64,000 bases of DNA from Streptomyces sp. NRRL F-5123 (GCF_000721495.1 NZ_JOHY01000047.1:1-64000); one strand, 5' to 3'. Shown: positions 43,274-52,487, counted from the first letter of the stretch. Translations and numbers: made by a program. Notes: generated from the sequence alone by a model not told the origin.

Positions 43274-44176
43274 TCAGGCGGGGAGCGGCGTCAGGCCCGA
43301 GGCCTTCCAGATGCGGCGGCTGGGGCCGCGGATGAGGCCGACTTCGTCGAAGAAGTCCATCAGGCGCTTCGCGGACTGGCGCATCACGTCCTGGCGGTGG
43401 GGGCTGGTGCGGGCGGCGGCGACGGCTTCCTTCACGTCGAGGCCCACCTCGGCGTAGACCCGGGGGCTGATGAGGGAGCGGGCTATGACGCGGGCGGCCT
43501 GGGCGGAGGTGAGGCGGGTGGCCTCGATCTCCCAGCGCGGGGCGGTGACCATCTGCCGCCGCAGCTCCTCGCGGGCGTAGCGGATGTGCCGCGCCTCCTC
43601 CACGACGTGGATGCGGGTGATGCCGCGGGTGAGGGTCTGGACGCGCTCGTCCGGGAAGGTCAGCCGCTGCATCCAGTCCAGGATCTCCTCGGCCAGCAGC
43701 GTGCCGGTGAAGGAGCCGGGCGTGGTCGAGACGGTCTTCAGGACGCGCCCGAGCTGCTGGTCGAAGCGGCTCGGCCGGTACGCCGGGGTGCCCAGCTTGG
43801 TCACCGCGCGGGCGAACATCTTGGAGTGCCGGCACTCGTCGGCGATCTCGGTGAGCGCGTAGCGGACGTGGCCGCTGGTCGGGTCGAGGTCGTAGGTGTG
43901 GCGCAGCAGCAGCTGCATGAGGATCGTCTCGAACCACACGCCGATCGAGCACAGCGACGCGGCCTCGTGCCGGCTCAGCTCCATCCGCTGCTCGTCGGTC
44001 ATCCGGTGCCACAGCGGGGTGTCGTAGAGCGAGAGCAACTCGGGCGGCCAGAACCAGCGGCCCTCCTCGAAGGGCGCGTCCCAGTCGAGTTCGGTGTCGG
44101 GGTCGAAGGAGTGTTTCGCGGACGCCGCGAGCAGGCGTTCCGCGGTCTTCTCGCGGTCGGTCAGTGTGGCGTCCAT
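43274..44176 (-). CDS. AurF-type diiron oxygenase
   Basis: A 300-residue ferritin-fold protein like p-aminobenzoate N-oxygenase AurF. Iron-binding patterns are visible: RHEAASLCS, EIADECRHSKMF (E-x2-H type), LLAEEILDW and HVVEEARHIRYA (EARH). It probably oxidises an organic substrate with O2 at a diiron centre; the substrate is unknown, and no biosynthetic cluster surrounds it. Divergent from the ferritin-like gene at 44421 across 244 bp; shared control is likely. This pairing recurs in actinomycetes. Confidence 0.85.
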   Translation of the reverse strand: MDATLTDREKTAERLLAASAKHSFDPDTELDWDAPFEEGRWFWPPELLSLYDTPLWHRMTDEQRMELSRHEAASLCSIGVWFETILMQLLLRHTYDLDPTSGHVRYALTEIADECRHSKMFARAVTKLGTPAYRPSRFDQQLGRVLKTVSTTPGSFTGTLLAEEILDWMQRLTFPDERVQTLTRGITRIHVVEEARHIRYAREELRRQMVTAPRWEIEATRLTSAQAARVIARSLISPRVYAEVGLDVKEAVAAARTSPHRQDVMRQSAKRLMDFFDEVGLIRGPSRRIWKASGLTPLPA

Positions 44177-44420
44177 GCTGAACGGGCCTCCGGTGCACGA
44201 GGGTTACCAGCGGTACGGGTCTTATGAGACTCTGTGTCAACAAGCCCGTCAAGACCCCGCGCACGAACCGGCCGGGGTAGCGAGCGAGCCAACGGGCGCG
44301 CCGGTGCCGAAAGGGAGAACGCGCGGAGGTCGCGAGGAACGAGCGACCGGGCGCGATCGACCGTCGACACCGGACCTGAGCGCCCGGAGGCGAGAGAGCG
44401 GAGAAAAAGGGAGCCGCCCC

Positions 44421-45533
44421 ATGTCGACGCAAGGCCGCTACACCACCGAGCCCGCCGAGTGGTCCTGGGAGGTACCGGCGCAGGGCGCAGCGCGTTTCAC
44501 CTGGGAGTACGACGACGGCCGCGACCGGCTGCTGGCCCTCTACCAGAAGGGCAAGGACAAGCAGTGGGACGGCATGCGCCGGATCGACTGGGACCTGGAG
44601 GTCGACCCGTACGACCCGCTGGGCACCCCCGACGAGGCCATGTCGCTCTACGGCTCGCGCTACTGGGTCGCGATGAACGAGGCCGACCGCGCCCTGCTGC
44701 GTCAGCACTACGCCTCCTGGCAGTTCAGCCAGTTCCTGCACGGCGAGCAGGGCGCGATGGTGTGCGCCGCGCGCATCGTGGAGTCGGTGCCCGACCTCGA
44801 CGCGAAGTTCTACTCCGCGACCCAGACCATGGACGAGGCCCGGCACGCCGAGATCTACGGGCGCTTCCTGCACGAGAAGATCGGCATGCTCTACCCGATC
44901 GACGACAACCTCCAGTCGCTGCTCGGCGACACCCTGCGCGACTCCCGCTGGGACATGCCCTACCTGGGCATGCAGGTGCTCATCGAGGGCCTGGCGCTGG
45001 CCGCCTTCGGCATGATCCGCGACACCACCGACAAGCCGCTGCCCAAGCAGATCCTCGCGTACGTCATGCAGGACGAGGCCCGGCACGTCGCCTTCGGGCG
45101 GATGGCGCTGCGCGACTACTACAAGCAGCTCTCCGACGCCGAACTGCGCGAGCGCGAGGAGTTCGTGATCGAGGGCTGCTACCTGATGCGCAACCGGCTG
45201 CGCGGCCTGGAGGTGCTGGAGAACTTCGGCATCCCCGCCGCCGAGGCCGCCGAGCTGACGGAGTCCTCCGACTTCCTGCGGCTCTTTCGCAAGCTGCTCT
45301 TCTCGCGGATCGTGCCGTGCGTGAAGGACATCGGCCTGTGGGGCCCGCGACTCCAGCAGGCCTACGTCGACCTCGGCGTCCTGGAACTGGGCGACTCCAG
45401 CCTGGACCTGCTCATGACGCAGGACGAGGAGATCGCCGAGCGGATGGACGCCGAGCGCTTCGCCGCGGAGGAGCAGGCCCGGGTGACCGAAGTAACCGAA
45501 ACCGTCGCCCAGGGGGCCGAAGCGTCGGAGTAG
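44421..45533 (+). CDS. Ferritin-like diiron-domain protein
   Basis: A 370-residue ferritin-like protein. Two Glu/His motifs, TMDEARHAEIYG and MQDEARHVAFGR, are classic diiron ligands; the helix SWQFSQFLHGEQGAMV supplies another Glu. Similar proteins are annotated as aminobenzoate-oxygenase-like or stearoyl desaturase-like with unknown substrates. The ATG at 44421 has a purine-rich AAAAAGGGAG leader. The 244-bp region to the AurF start holds several TTGAC-type sequences on the minus strand (44235-44253) but no single clear promoter. Followed after 17 bases by the CapA-like gene. Confidence 0.82.
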   Translation: MSTQGRYTTEPAEWSWEVPAQGAARFTWEYDDGRDRLLALYQKGKDKQWDGMRRIDWDLEVDPYDPLGTPDEAMSLYGSRYWVAMNEADRALLRQHYASWQFSQFLHGEQGAMVCAARIVESVPDLDAKFYSATQTMDEARHAEIYGRFLHEKIGMLYPIDDNLQSLLGDTLRDSRWDMPYLGMQVLIEGLALAAFGMIRDTTDKPLPKQILAYVMQDEARHVAFGRMALRDYYKQLSDAELREREEFVIEGCYLMRNRLRGLEVLENFGIPAAEAAELTESSDFLRLFRKLLFSRIVPCVKDIGLWGPRLQQAYVDLGVLELGDSSLDLLMTQDEEIAERMDAERFAAEEQARVTEVTETVAQGAEASE

Positions 45534-45550
45534 GACCGTACGCTTGTCCG

Positions 45551-46729
45551 ATGACCAATGATGGGCCGATATCGCGGCGTGCCGCCCGCCGGGCCAAGGC
45601 ACGCCGCCGGCGCCGCAGGAACACGGCAGTCGGCCTGTCGGTGGTGGTCGTCGCCGCGGTGGCGACCGGCTGGGCGGTGCTCGGCCGCGGCGGCAGCCCC
45701 GCCGGGGCCGCGGCCACCCCGCGGGCGACGGACACCAAGGCCCCGCCCGCGTCCGCCACGGACACGGTCACGGCGACCAAGGCTGCGCACGAGCCGGCCG
45801 GCACGATCACCCTCGCCTTCGCGGGCGACGTCCACTTCACCGAGCGCACCGCGAACCGGCTCGGCGTGGACCCCGCGCTCGGCCCGATGTCGCAGGCGCT
45901 GACGGCCGCGGACTTCTCGATGGTCAACCTGGAGACCGCGATCACCACCCGCGGCACCCCGCAGCCGAAGAAGTACCACTTCCGTACCTCGCCCGACGCG
46001 CTCGGCGCCCTCCAGCGCTCCGGCATAGACGCCGTGACGATGGCCAACAACCACGCCGTCGACTACGGCCCGCAGGGCCTGACCGACAGCCTCGCCGCCC
46101 AGCGCAGCTCGCCGATACCCGTCGTCGGCATCGGTCCCGACGACACCGCCGCCTACCGCCCGTACGTCACCACGGTCAACGGGGTGCGTCTCGCCGTGGT
46201 CGCCGCCAGCCAGGTGCAGGACTACACCAACCAGGCGTTCCGTGCCGGGCCGGACCGCCCCGGCATAGCCTCCGCGCTGGACCGCCCCAAGCTGCTGGCC
46301 GCCGTGCGGGACGCCAGGAAGCAGGCCGACGTCGTCGTGGTCTACCTGCACTGGGGCACCGAGGGGCAGAGCTGCCCGGGCCCGGAGCAGAAGTCCATCG
46401 CCGCCGACCTGTCCGAGGCCGGCGCGACCGCCGTCGTCGGCACGCACGCGCACGTCATGCTCGGTTCCGGCATGCTCGGCCCGACCTATGTCGCCTACGG
46501 CTTCGGCAACTTCCTCTGGTACGGCTCCTCGCCCTACCCGCACTCCGACCAGACCGGCGTGACGACCCTCACCGTCACCGGCGGCAAGGTCGCCAAGGCG
46601 GTCTTCACCCCGGCCCTGGTCGACGGCAACGGCGTGCCCGAGCCGCAGACCGGCGCCGCGGGCCGCACGATCACCGATCGCTACGAGGGCCTGCGCGGCT
46701 GCACGGGCCTCAAGGCCCCGCCGAGCTGA
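45551..46729 (+). CDS. CapA-family membrane-anchored metallophosphatase-like protein
   Basis: A 392-residue protein. An Arg-rich N-terminus and one membrane segment (AVGLSVVVVAAVATGWAVL) anchor it with the catalytic domain outside. The CapA/PgsA domain shows AFAGDVHFTERT, MVNLETAITTRG, TMANNHAVDYG, YLHWGTE and VGTHAHVMLG, all expected metal or active-site motifs. The family is linked to poly-gamma-glutamate capsule synthesis, but no other capsule genes are nearby, so another envelope role is possible. Confidence 0.88.
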   Translation: MTNDGPISRRAARRAKARRRRRRNTAVGLSVVVVAAVATGWAVLGRGGSPAGAAATPRATDTKAPPASATDTVTATKAAHEPAGTITLAFAGDVHFTERTANRLGVDPALGPMSQALTAADFSMVNLETAITTRGTPQPKKYHFRTSPDALGALQRSGIDAVTMANNHAVDYGPQGLTDSLAAQRSSPIPVVGIGPDDTAAYRPYVTTVNGVRLAVVAASQVQDYTNQAFRAGPDRPGIASALDRPKLLAAVRDARKQADVVVVYLHWGTEGQSCPGPEQKSIAADLSEAGATAVVGTHAHVMLGSGMLGPTYVAYGFGNFLWYGSSPYPHSDQTGVTTLTVTGGKVAKAVFTPALVDGNGVPEPQTGAAGRTITDRYEGLRGCTGLKAPPS

Positions 46730-46930
46730 ACCGTTTCGTCGCACCATGGAGGGGGAGGGGAGGGGGCGATACGACGATACGTCCGGATCCTGTAACGACC
46801 CCTGGGTTGCGTTGTCGTCGCGGAACCGTACCGTGGGCGACCGCATCTATCCGTTCGCGGAGCAGGTGAGGGACGCTGATCCGCGGGAAACGGGACGTCG
46901 GGCGACGAAGTGGGCGGGCGGTCACACAAC

Positions 46931-47863
46931 ATGACGGGTTGGCGGACAACGGCCGGGCGGCTGACGCCGGAACGGATCAAGAGCGCACCGCGGGCCATGG
47001 TGGTCGGGGTGGCGGTCGTGGTGGTCGTGCTCGCCGCCGTGGTGTCGGCGCTGGTCGCGCCGGGCGGCGGCAGCAGCGGCACCGCCGCGGCCGCGACGAC
47101 GGGGAAGGCGAAGAACGCGAAGAACGCCGAGGAGTCGGACAGCGGCAAGGACGGCAAGGACGGCAAGGACGGCGGCAAGGGCGGCAAGGGCGGGCACTCC
47201 AAGGCCCCGCACAAGCCGTCGTCGAAGCCGACCACGTCCGCGCCGCCGGTCGCCCCGGTGCCGGTCGACATCGTGCACGCGGCCGAGATACCCGGCAAGG
47301 CCGTCAACATCACCATCGACGACGGCCCCGACCCCGTGTGGACCCCCAAGGTCCTGGCGGTGCTCACGAAGCACCATGTGCACGCGACCTTCTGCATGAT
47401 CGGCCCGCAGGCCAAGGCCCATCCCGACCTGGTGCGCCGGATCGTGGCCGAGGGCCACCGGCTGTGCGACCACACCGTCTCCCACGACGAGTCGATGGAC
47501 CACAAGCCCGTCGCGTACCAGCAGAAGGAGATCCTGGACGCGCTCGCGATGATCGAGGAGGCGTCCGGCAACGCCCCCGTCCAGTACTACCGGGCCCCCG
47601 GCGGCGCCTTCACGCCCGCCAGTCGCCAGCTCGCCGCGCAGCACGGCATGCGGCCGCTCGGCTGGAACGTCGACACCAAGGACTTCTCCCGGCCCGGCGT
47701 CGGGACGATCGTGGCGACGGTCAAGTCGGAGATCGGCAACGGCCCGACGATCCTCTTCCACGACGGCGGCGGCGACCGCTCGCAGACCGTGGCCGCCCTC
47801 GACCAGTCGCTGACCTGGCTGGCCCAGCAGCACTACGCCTTCAGTTTCCCGAAGGTCCGCTGA
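46931..47863 (+). CDS. Membrane-anchored polysaccharide deacetylase
   Basis: A 310-residue protein: membrane segment AMVVGVAVVVVVLAAVVSAL, a low-complexity Gly/Lys/Asp linker (repeats of GKDGKD and GGKGGK), then a NodB-type deacetylase domain from about residue 120. Motifs: TIDDGPDP (catalytic Asp and metal Asp), HTVSHDES (metal His pair), RAPGGAFTP, and late LFHDGG. It probably removes acetyl groups from peptidoglycan or another wall glycan. ATG 46931 is chosen; a GTG at 46910 is possible. The 200 bp upstream contain a G-rich run but no gene. Confidence 0.9.
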   Translation: MTGWRTTAGRLTPERIKSAPRAMVVGVAVVVVVLAAVVSALVAPGGGSSGTAAAATTGKAKNAKNAEESDSGKDGKDGKDGGKGGKGGHSKAPHKPSSKPTTSAPPVAPVPVDIVHAAEIPGKAVNITIDDGPDPVWTPKVLAVLTKHHVHATFCMIGPQAKAHPDLVRRIVAEGHRLCDHTVSHDESMDHKPVAYQQKEILDALAMIEEASGNAPVQYYRAPGGAFTPASRQLAAQHGMRPLGWNVDTKDFSRPGVGTIVATVKSEIGNGPTILFHDGGGDRSQTVAALDQSLTWLAQQHYAFSFPKVR

Positions 47864-47924
47864 CAGCTCCGCCGAAAGGGTCCGCCGAAAGGGTCTGCCG
47901 GAACGGTCCGCCGCGCAGAACCGC

Positions 47925-49400
47925 TCAGCCGCCGTACGGGCGCGGCGCCGCCAGCACCGCCTGCATCACCGCGCGGGCGATCGGCGCCGCGCTGCCGCCG
48001 CCGGAGATGTCCGCCCGGGCCGCCTCCGCGTCCTCCACGACCACGGCGACGGCCACGGCCGCCCGGCTCGCACCCCGCGGCCGGGCGTAGCTGATGAACC
48101 AGGCGTACGGCGTGCCCTTGTTGCCCACTCCGTGCTGCGCGGTGCCGGTCTTGCCGCCGACCACCGCGCCCGGGATCGCCGCGTTGGTGCCCGTGCCGTC
48201 CGTCACGACGGCCTCCATGAGCTGCTGCAGCTGCCCGGCCGTCCAGCGCGAGACGGCCCGGTGCAGCAGCTCCGGCTCGGTACGCGCCACCACGGTGCCG
48301 GAGTGGTTGGTGACCCGGTCGACCAGGTACGGGCGCATCAGCTCGCCGCCGTCGCCGACGGCCGCCGCGACCATCGCCATCTGCAGCGGGGTGGCCGTGG
48401 TGTCGAACTGCCCGATCGAGGACAGCGCGACCTGGTCCGGGCTCATCTTCGTGTCGAAGTTGCTCTTCGCGACGCCCGGCGGGATGCGCAGTCCGGTGTC
48501 GTTGAAGCCGAAGGCCTGGGCCTGCCGCACCATCGCGCGGAGCCCCACGTCGGCGCCGAGCTTGGCGAAGACGGTGTTGCAGGAGACCCGGAAGGCGTCC
48601 AGTACGCTCGCGTCCGCGCAGCCGCGGCCCTCGTTGGTGAGCGACCAGGTGGTGCCGGGCAGCCGGTAGGGGTCGGGGGAGTCGGTCGGCGCCGCGAGGT
48701 CGGTGACCGCGCCCGACTCCAGCGCCGCCGCGGCCGTGATCACCTTGAAGGCCGAACCCGGCGGGTAGGTCTGCCGGATCGCCCGGTCCAGCATGGGCTG
48801 CGCCGGGTCGTCGTTGAGCTTGCGCCACTGTTCGGCCACCGCCTCGCCGGTGCCGGACAGCAGCCCGGGGTCGTAGGACGGCGAGGTGACCAGGGCCAGG
48901 ATCCGGCCTGTCGCCGGGTCGAGGGCGGCGACCGCGCCGCGCCGGCCCGCGAGCCCCGCGTAGGCAGCCTTCTGGGCGGCGGCGTCGATCGTGGTGTGGA
49001 CGTCGCCGGGGCGCTGCCGGTTGCGGGTGATCTCGTTCCACAGCGGCGCCGAGGCCAGTTGCGGGCTGGTGCCGGACAGCAGCCCGTCCTCGGTGCCCTC
49101 CAGCAGCGAGGTGCCGTACGTCTGCGACGCGAAGCCGGTGACGGGCGCGTACAGCGGCCCGTCGCGGTAGGTGCGGGTGTACGCCAACTGGCCGCCGGTG
49201 CCGCGGGCGCCGGTGACGGGCCGGGTGCCCACCAGGATGGAGCCGCGCGGGTGCGCGTAGCGGGCGATGGCGATCCGCCGGTTGGCCGGGTCGGCGGCGT
49301 ACGAGCCGGACTCGACGACCATCACCCGCACCGCGTTGACCAGGAGCGCCAGCGCGAGCAGGAGGATCAGCACGGCGCAGCGCCGGATGCAGCGGGTCAC
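47925..49400 (-). CDS. Class B penicillin-binding protein (transpeptidase)
   Basis: A 491-residue cell-wall transpeptidase. A membrane anchor (CAVLILLLALALLVNAVRVM) is followed by the dimerisation domain and the penicillin-binding domain with SxxK at Ser216-Lys219 (PPGSAFK), SxN in FRVSCNTVF and KTG in GGKTGTAQHG. It cross-links peptidoglycan stem peptides. Its GTG overlaps the stop of the upstream RodA-type gene (GTGA), so the two form a glycosyltransferase/transpeptidase pair. The arrangement resembles the pbpA/rodA pair near dcw-type kinase loci, but no Ser/Thr kinase, phosphatase or FHA genes are here. Confidence 0.93.
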   Translation of the reverse strand: MTRCIRRCAVLILLLALALLVNAVRVMVVESGSYAADPANRRIAIARYAHPRGSILVGTRPVTGARGTGGQLAYTRTYRDGPLYAPVTGFASQTYGTSLLEGTEDGLLSGTSPQLASAPLWNEITRNRQRPGDVHTTIDAAAQKAAYAGLAGRRGAVAALDPATGRILALVTSPSYDPGLLSGTGEAVAEQWRKLNDDPAQPMLDRAIRQTYPPGSAFKVITAAAALESGAVTDLAAPTDSPDPYRLPGTTWSLTNEGRGCADASVLDAFRVSCNTVFAKLGADVGLRAMVRQAQAFGFNDTGLRIPPGVAKSNFDTKMSPDQVALSSIGQFDTTATPLQMAMVAAAVGDGGELMRPYLVDRVTNHSGTVVARTEPELLHRAVSRWTAGQLQQLMEAVVTDGTGTNAAIPGAVVGGKTGTAQHGVGNKGTPYAWFISYARPRGASRAAVAVAVVVEDAEAARADISGGGSAAPIARAVMQAVLAAPRPYGG

Positions 49401-50779
49401 AGGGGGGTGTCCTCTCGCGGCGGCGGTGGCGCTGGGCGGCGCGCGCTGTCGCTGAGCCGGATCAGCAGCGCCACGATGATCCAGTTGGTCACGACCGACG
49501 AGCCGCCCTGCGCGAGGAAGGGCATCGCCATGCCGGTGAGCGGGATCAGGTCCGTCACCCCGCCGGTGATCACGAAGACCTGGAGCGCCACGATCGCCGC
49601 GAGCCCCACCGCGAGCAGCCGCCCGAAGGGGTCGCGCAGTGCGAGCCCGGCCTGCAGGCCGCGGGCGACCAGCAGCGCGTACAGGCCCAGCAGCGCGCAC
49701 AGTCCGGCCAGGCCCAGCTCCTCCCCGGCGGTGGCGAGGACGAAGTCGGACTTGGCGGCGAAGCCGATCAGCGCGGAGTGCCCCTGGCCGAGTCCGGTGC
49801 CCAGCACCGCGCCGTTGCCGAAGGCGTAGAGGGACTGGGCGAGCTGCCCGGGGCCGAGCCCGGCGCGGACGCTCGCGAAGGGGTGCAGCCAGTCCTCGAC
49901 CCGCCCGTGCACGTGCGGTTCGAGGGAGCCGACCGCGAAGGCGCCCGCCGCGCTCAGCAGCAGGCCCACCGCGACCCAGCCGGTGCGCCCGGTCGCCACG
50001 TAGAGCATCACCACGAACAGGCCGAAGAACAGCAGCGAGGTGCCGAGGTCGCGCTCCAGCACCAGCACCCCGACGCTCAGCAGCCAGATCGTCAGCACCG
50101 GCCCCAGCACCCGCCCGGTCGGCAGCTGGAGCCGCCGCAGCCCGAGGACGGTACGGCCGGTGTACGCGAGCGCGGCGCGGTTGGCCGCGAGGTAGGCGGC
50201 GAAGAAGACCGCGAGCAGCACCTTCGCGAACTCGCCGGGCTGGAGGGAGAATCCGGCCGCCCGGATCCAGATCCTGGCGCCGTTGACGGGCGGGAAGAAG
50301 ATCGGCGCGGCCATCAGCGCGAGCGCCGCCGTCACCCCCAGGTAGGCGTAGCGGGCCAGCACCCGGTGGTCGTCCAGCGCCAGCACCACCAGCACGAACA
50401 GGGTGATGCCCAGCGTCGACCACACCAGCTGCGCGGGCGCGGCGCGCGGCCCGAGCGACGGCTCCAGGTCCAGCCGGTAGATCAGCACCAGGCCGAGCCC
50501 GTTGAGCAGCACCGCGATCGGCAGCAGCAGCGGGTCGGCGTACGGGGCGCGGGCGCGTACGGCCAGGTGCGCGAGGATCGCGAGCAGCGCGAGCCCGGCG
50601 CCGTACCCGGCGGCGTCCGGCGGGACCGCGCCCGCGGTCGCGAGGCCCACCTCCGCGTAGCCGTACACCGACACCAGCACCGCCGCGACGGTCAGCGACA
50701 GCTCCACTCCGCGGCCGCGCCGCGGCGCCCCCGCCGCCCGCTCCGCCGCGGGCGCGGTCTTCGCCGACGTAGCGCTCAT
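49397..50779 (-). CDS. RodA/FtsW-family peptidoglycan glycosyltransferase
   Basis: A 460-residue SEDS-family protein with about 10-12 membrane segments. Diagnostic motifs include VNGARIWIRAAGFSLQPGEF, VLVLERDLGTSLLFF and GHSALIGFAAKSDFV, followed by EELGLAG. SEDS proteins polymerise lipid II into glycan strands with a class B PBP, encoded next in the operon. ATG 50779 has GCGGGG upstream. Whether it acts in growth or sporulation is not decided by sequence. Confidence 0.93.
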   Translation of the reverse strand: MSATSAKTAPAAERAAGAPRRGRGVELSLTVAAVLVSVYGYAEVGLATAGAVPPDAAGYGAGLALLAILAHLAVRARAPYADPLLLPIAVLLNGLGLVLIYRLDLEPSLGPRAAPAQLVWSTLGITLFVLVVLALDDHRVLARYAYLGVTAALALMAAPIFFPPVNGARIWIRAAGFSLQPGEFAKVLLAVFFAAYLAANRAALAYTGRTVLGLRRLQLPTGRVLGPVLTIWLLSVGVLVLERDLGTSLLFFGLFVVMLYVATGRTGWVAVGLLLSAAGAFAVGSLEPHVHGRVEDWLHPFASVRAGLGPGQLAQSLYAFGNGAVLGTGLGQGHSALIGFAAKSDFVLATAGEELGLAGLCALLGLYALLVARGLQAGLALRDPFGRLLAVGLAAIVALQVFVITGGVTDLIPLTGMAMPFLAQGGSSVVTNWIIVALLIRLSDSARRPAPPPPREDTPL

Positions 50780-50883
50780 GCCCCGCAACCTAGCAAGGCG
50801 GGGCCGACATATAGGTCATGTCGCCCGCCGGGCCGCGCCGGACGCCCCCGCGCGGGGGTGAGCGTTTCGCGCTGCCGCGCGGG

Positions 50884-50969
50884 GCGAGCGTTTTCCGGGG
50901 CGGGGAGGGTGCGCGTGCTGCGCGGGGCGAGCGTTTTCCGGGGCGGGGAGGGTGCGCGTGCTGCGCGGG
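50884..50969. repeat. 43-bp tandem duplication
   Basis: Two identical 43-bp units (50884-50926 and 50927-50969), each containing gcgagcgttttccggggcgg followed by a G-rich half, with degenerate relatives on both sides. Located in the 479-bp gap between rodA and the pentapeptide-repeat gene. Confidence 0.85.
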
Positions 50970-50974
50970 GCACT

Positions 50975-51118
50975 CGTTTTTCAGGGGCGCGGGGAACTGC
51001 GCGGCCCACCCCCACCGGGGCGCGGGTCGTCACCGGCCCGAAGGGGCAGTTCGGTTTCGTACCGGACCACCGGCCGGTGGTGGGTTGCTCGCGCAGTTCC
51101 CCGCGCCCCTGAAAAACG
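50975..51118. repeat. Dispersed palindromic repeat, inverted pair with 86-bp centre
   Basis: Arms 50975-51003 and 51090-51118 are perfect inverted copies, 29 bases each, of the sequence also found at 4834-4914. The centre (51004-51089) is not coding. The remaining bases to 51258 are rich in cggcgcggcagcgcgaaccg-like units, apparently further degenerate copies. No gene is supported between 50780 and 51258. Confidence 0.85.
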
Positions 51119-51258
51119 CTGGCTCGGCGCGGCAGCGCGAGCCCCTCGCGCGGCAGCGCAAACCGCCCGCCCGGCGCGGCAGCGCGAACCGCTCGGCCCC
51201 CGGCGGGGGGCGCGGGCGGTGTCCCCGGGGTGTCGGGGGGCGCGCGTAGGGTGGCGGG

Positions 51259-51999
51259 GTGACCGCACAGCCCCGCGCCGCCGTGGCGGAAAGCCTCGCC
51301 GATCTGCCGTACGCCGCCGTGCTCGTCCCGCACAGCGGGGGGTTGGAGGTCGAGGGGGACTACGACACCGTCCACCTCGACGGCCTGCACGCCCCCGAGG
51401 GCGCCAGGGCCGCGGGGGCCCGCTTCCTGGAGTCCGCGCTCACCGACTGCGTGCTGTCCGGCACGGACCTGCGCGGGGCGCGCTTCAACGACGCCTGGCT
51501 GTCCGGCTGCCGCCTCACCGGCTGCACCCTGGCCGGCGGCCAGTGGCTGGACACCGCCGTCCTCGGCAGCTCGCTGGCCGGCGTCGAGCTGTACGACGCG
51601 GTGCTGCGCCGCGTCACGTTCGTGCGCTGCAAGCTCGACTCCGTCAACCTGCGGGCGACCGCGCTGCACGACGTCGTCTTCGAGGACTGCGTGCTGCGCG
51701 ACGTCGACTTCGGCGAGGCCCGGCTGGAGGGCGTGACCTTCCCCGGCACCCGTATCGAGCAGGCCCGCTTCGGCCGCGCCGCGCTCAAGGACGCCGACCT
51801 GCGCGGCGCCCTGACCATCGACCTGGCCGACGGCTACGAGTCGCTGCGCGGCGCGGTGATCACCCCCGCGCAGCTGCTCGACCTCGCACCCGCCCTCGCC
51901 CAGACCCTCGGCCTGACCGTGGCCGAGCCCGCCGCGCCCGCAGGGCGCGCGTCCAGCGCCCGCACCCGGGCCGCAAGCAGAAGGAGCCCCCGCCGATGA
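51259..51999 (+). CDS. Pentapeptide-repeat protein
   Basis: A 246-residue protein whose residues 55-190 follow a five-residue A(D/N)LxX-type rhythm: LTDCVLSGTDLRGARFNDAW, LSGCRLTGCTLAG, VTFVRCKLDSVNLRATALHD, forming a right-handed quadrilateral helix. Some such proteins mimic DNA and protect gyrase; here no specific role can be assigned. The C-terminus is basic. GTG start. Its stop overlaps the glutathione peroxidase ATG (ATGA), so the two are probably co-translated. Confidence 0.85.
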   Translation: MTAQPRAAVAESLADLPYAAVLVPHSGGLEVEGDYDTVHLDGLHAPEGARAAGARFLESALTDCVLSGTDLRGARFNDAWLSGCRLTGCTLAGGQWLDTAVLGSSLAGVELYDAVLRRVTFVRCKLDSVNLRATALHDVVFEDCVLRDVDFGEARLEGVTFPGTRIEQARFGRAALKDADLRGALTIDLADGYESLRGAVITPAQLLDLAPALAQTLGLTVAEPAAPAGRASSARTRAASRRSPRR

Positions 52000-52487
52000 G
52001 CACCCTCCACGACATCCCGCTGCAGACCCTCGACGGCACCGCCACCACGCTGGCCGAGCACGCCGGCAAGGTCGTGCTGCTCGTCAACGTCGCGTCCAAG
52101 TGCGGCCTCACCCCCCAGTACGAGGCCCTGGAGCGGATGCAGAAGCAGTACGCCGACCGCGGCTTCACGGTCGTCGGTATGCCCTGCAACCAGTTCGGCG
52201 CCCAGGAGCCCGGCAGCGCCGAGGAGATCGCGACCTTCTGCTCCACGACCTACGGCGTCAGCTTCCCGCTGCTCGCCAAGGCGGACGTCAACGGTGCGAA
52301 CCGGCACCCGCTCTACGCGGAGCTGACGCAGCTGGCCGACGCCGAGGGCGAAGCGGGAGATATCACCTGGAATTTCGAGAAGTTCCTGATCAGCGGCTCG
52401 GGTGAGGCCGTGGCCCGCTTCCGGCCGCGCGTCGTTCCCGAGGCTGACGAGGTGGTTGGGGCGATCGAGGCAAACCTGCCCCGCTGA
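51996..52487 (+). CDS. Glutathione peroxidase family (thiol peroxidase)
   Basis: A 163-residue peroxidase with the peroxidatic Cys36 in NVASKCGLTPQYEAL, the conserved MPCNQFGAQEPG (Gln and second Cys for resolving), and ITWNFEKFLIS (Trp, Asn). Actinomycetes lack glutathione, so it probably uses thioredoxin or mycothiol to reduce hydroperoxides. ATG 51996 overlaps the preceding stop, with GAAGGAG in the leader. Cytoplasmic. Confidence 0.95.
   Translation: MSTLHDIPLQTLDGTATTLAEHAGKVVLLVNVASKCGLTPQYEALERMQKQYADRGFTVVGMPCNQFGAQEPGSAEEIATFCSTTYGVSFPLLAKADVNGANRHPLYAELTQLADAEGEAGDITWNFEKFLISGSGEAVARFRPRVVPEADEVVGAIEANLPR

Noticed and set aside
44177..44420. N-terminal extension of the ferritin-like protein
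   Set aside because: The extension is Arg/Gly/Pro-rich without conserved features; ATG 44421 starts the recognisable protein.
50818..51249. Plus-strand frame in the repeat-rich gap before the pentapeptide gene
   Set aside because: It is generated by the tandem and palindromic repeats and lacks codon-position bias.
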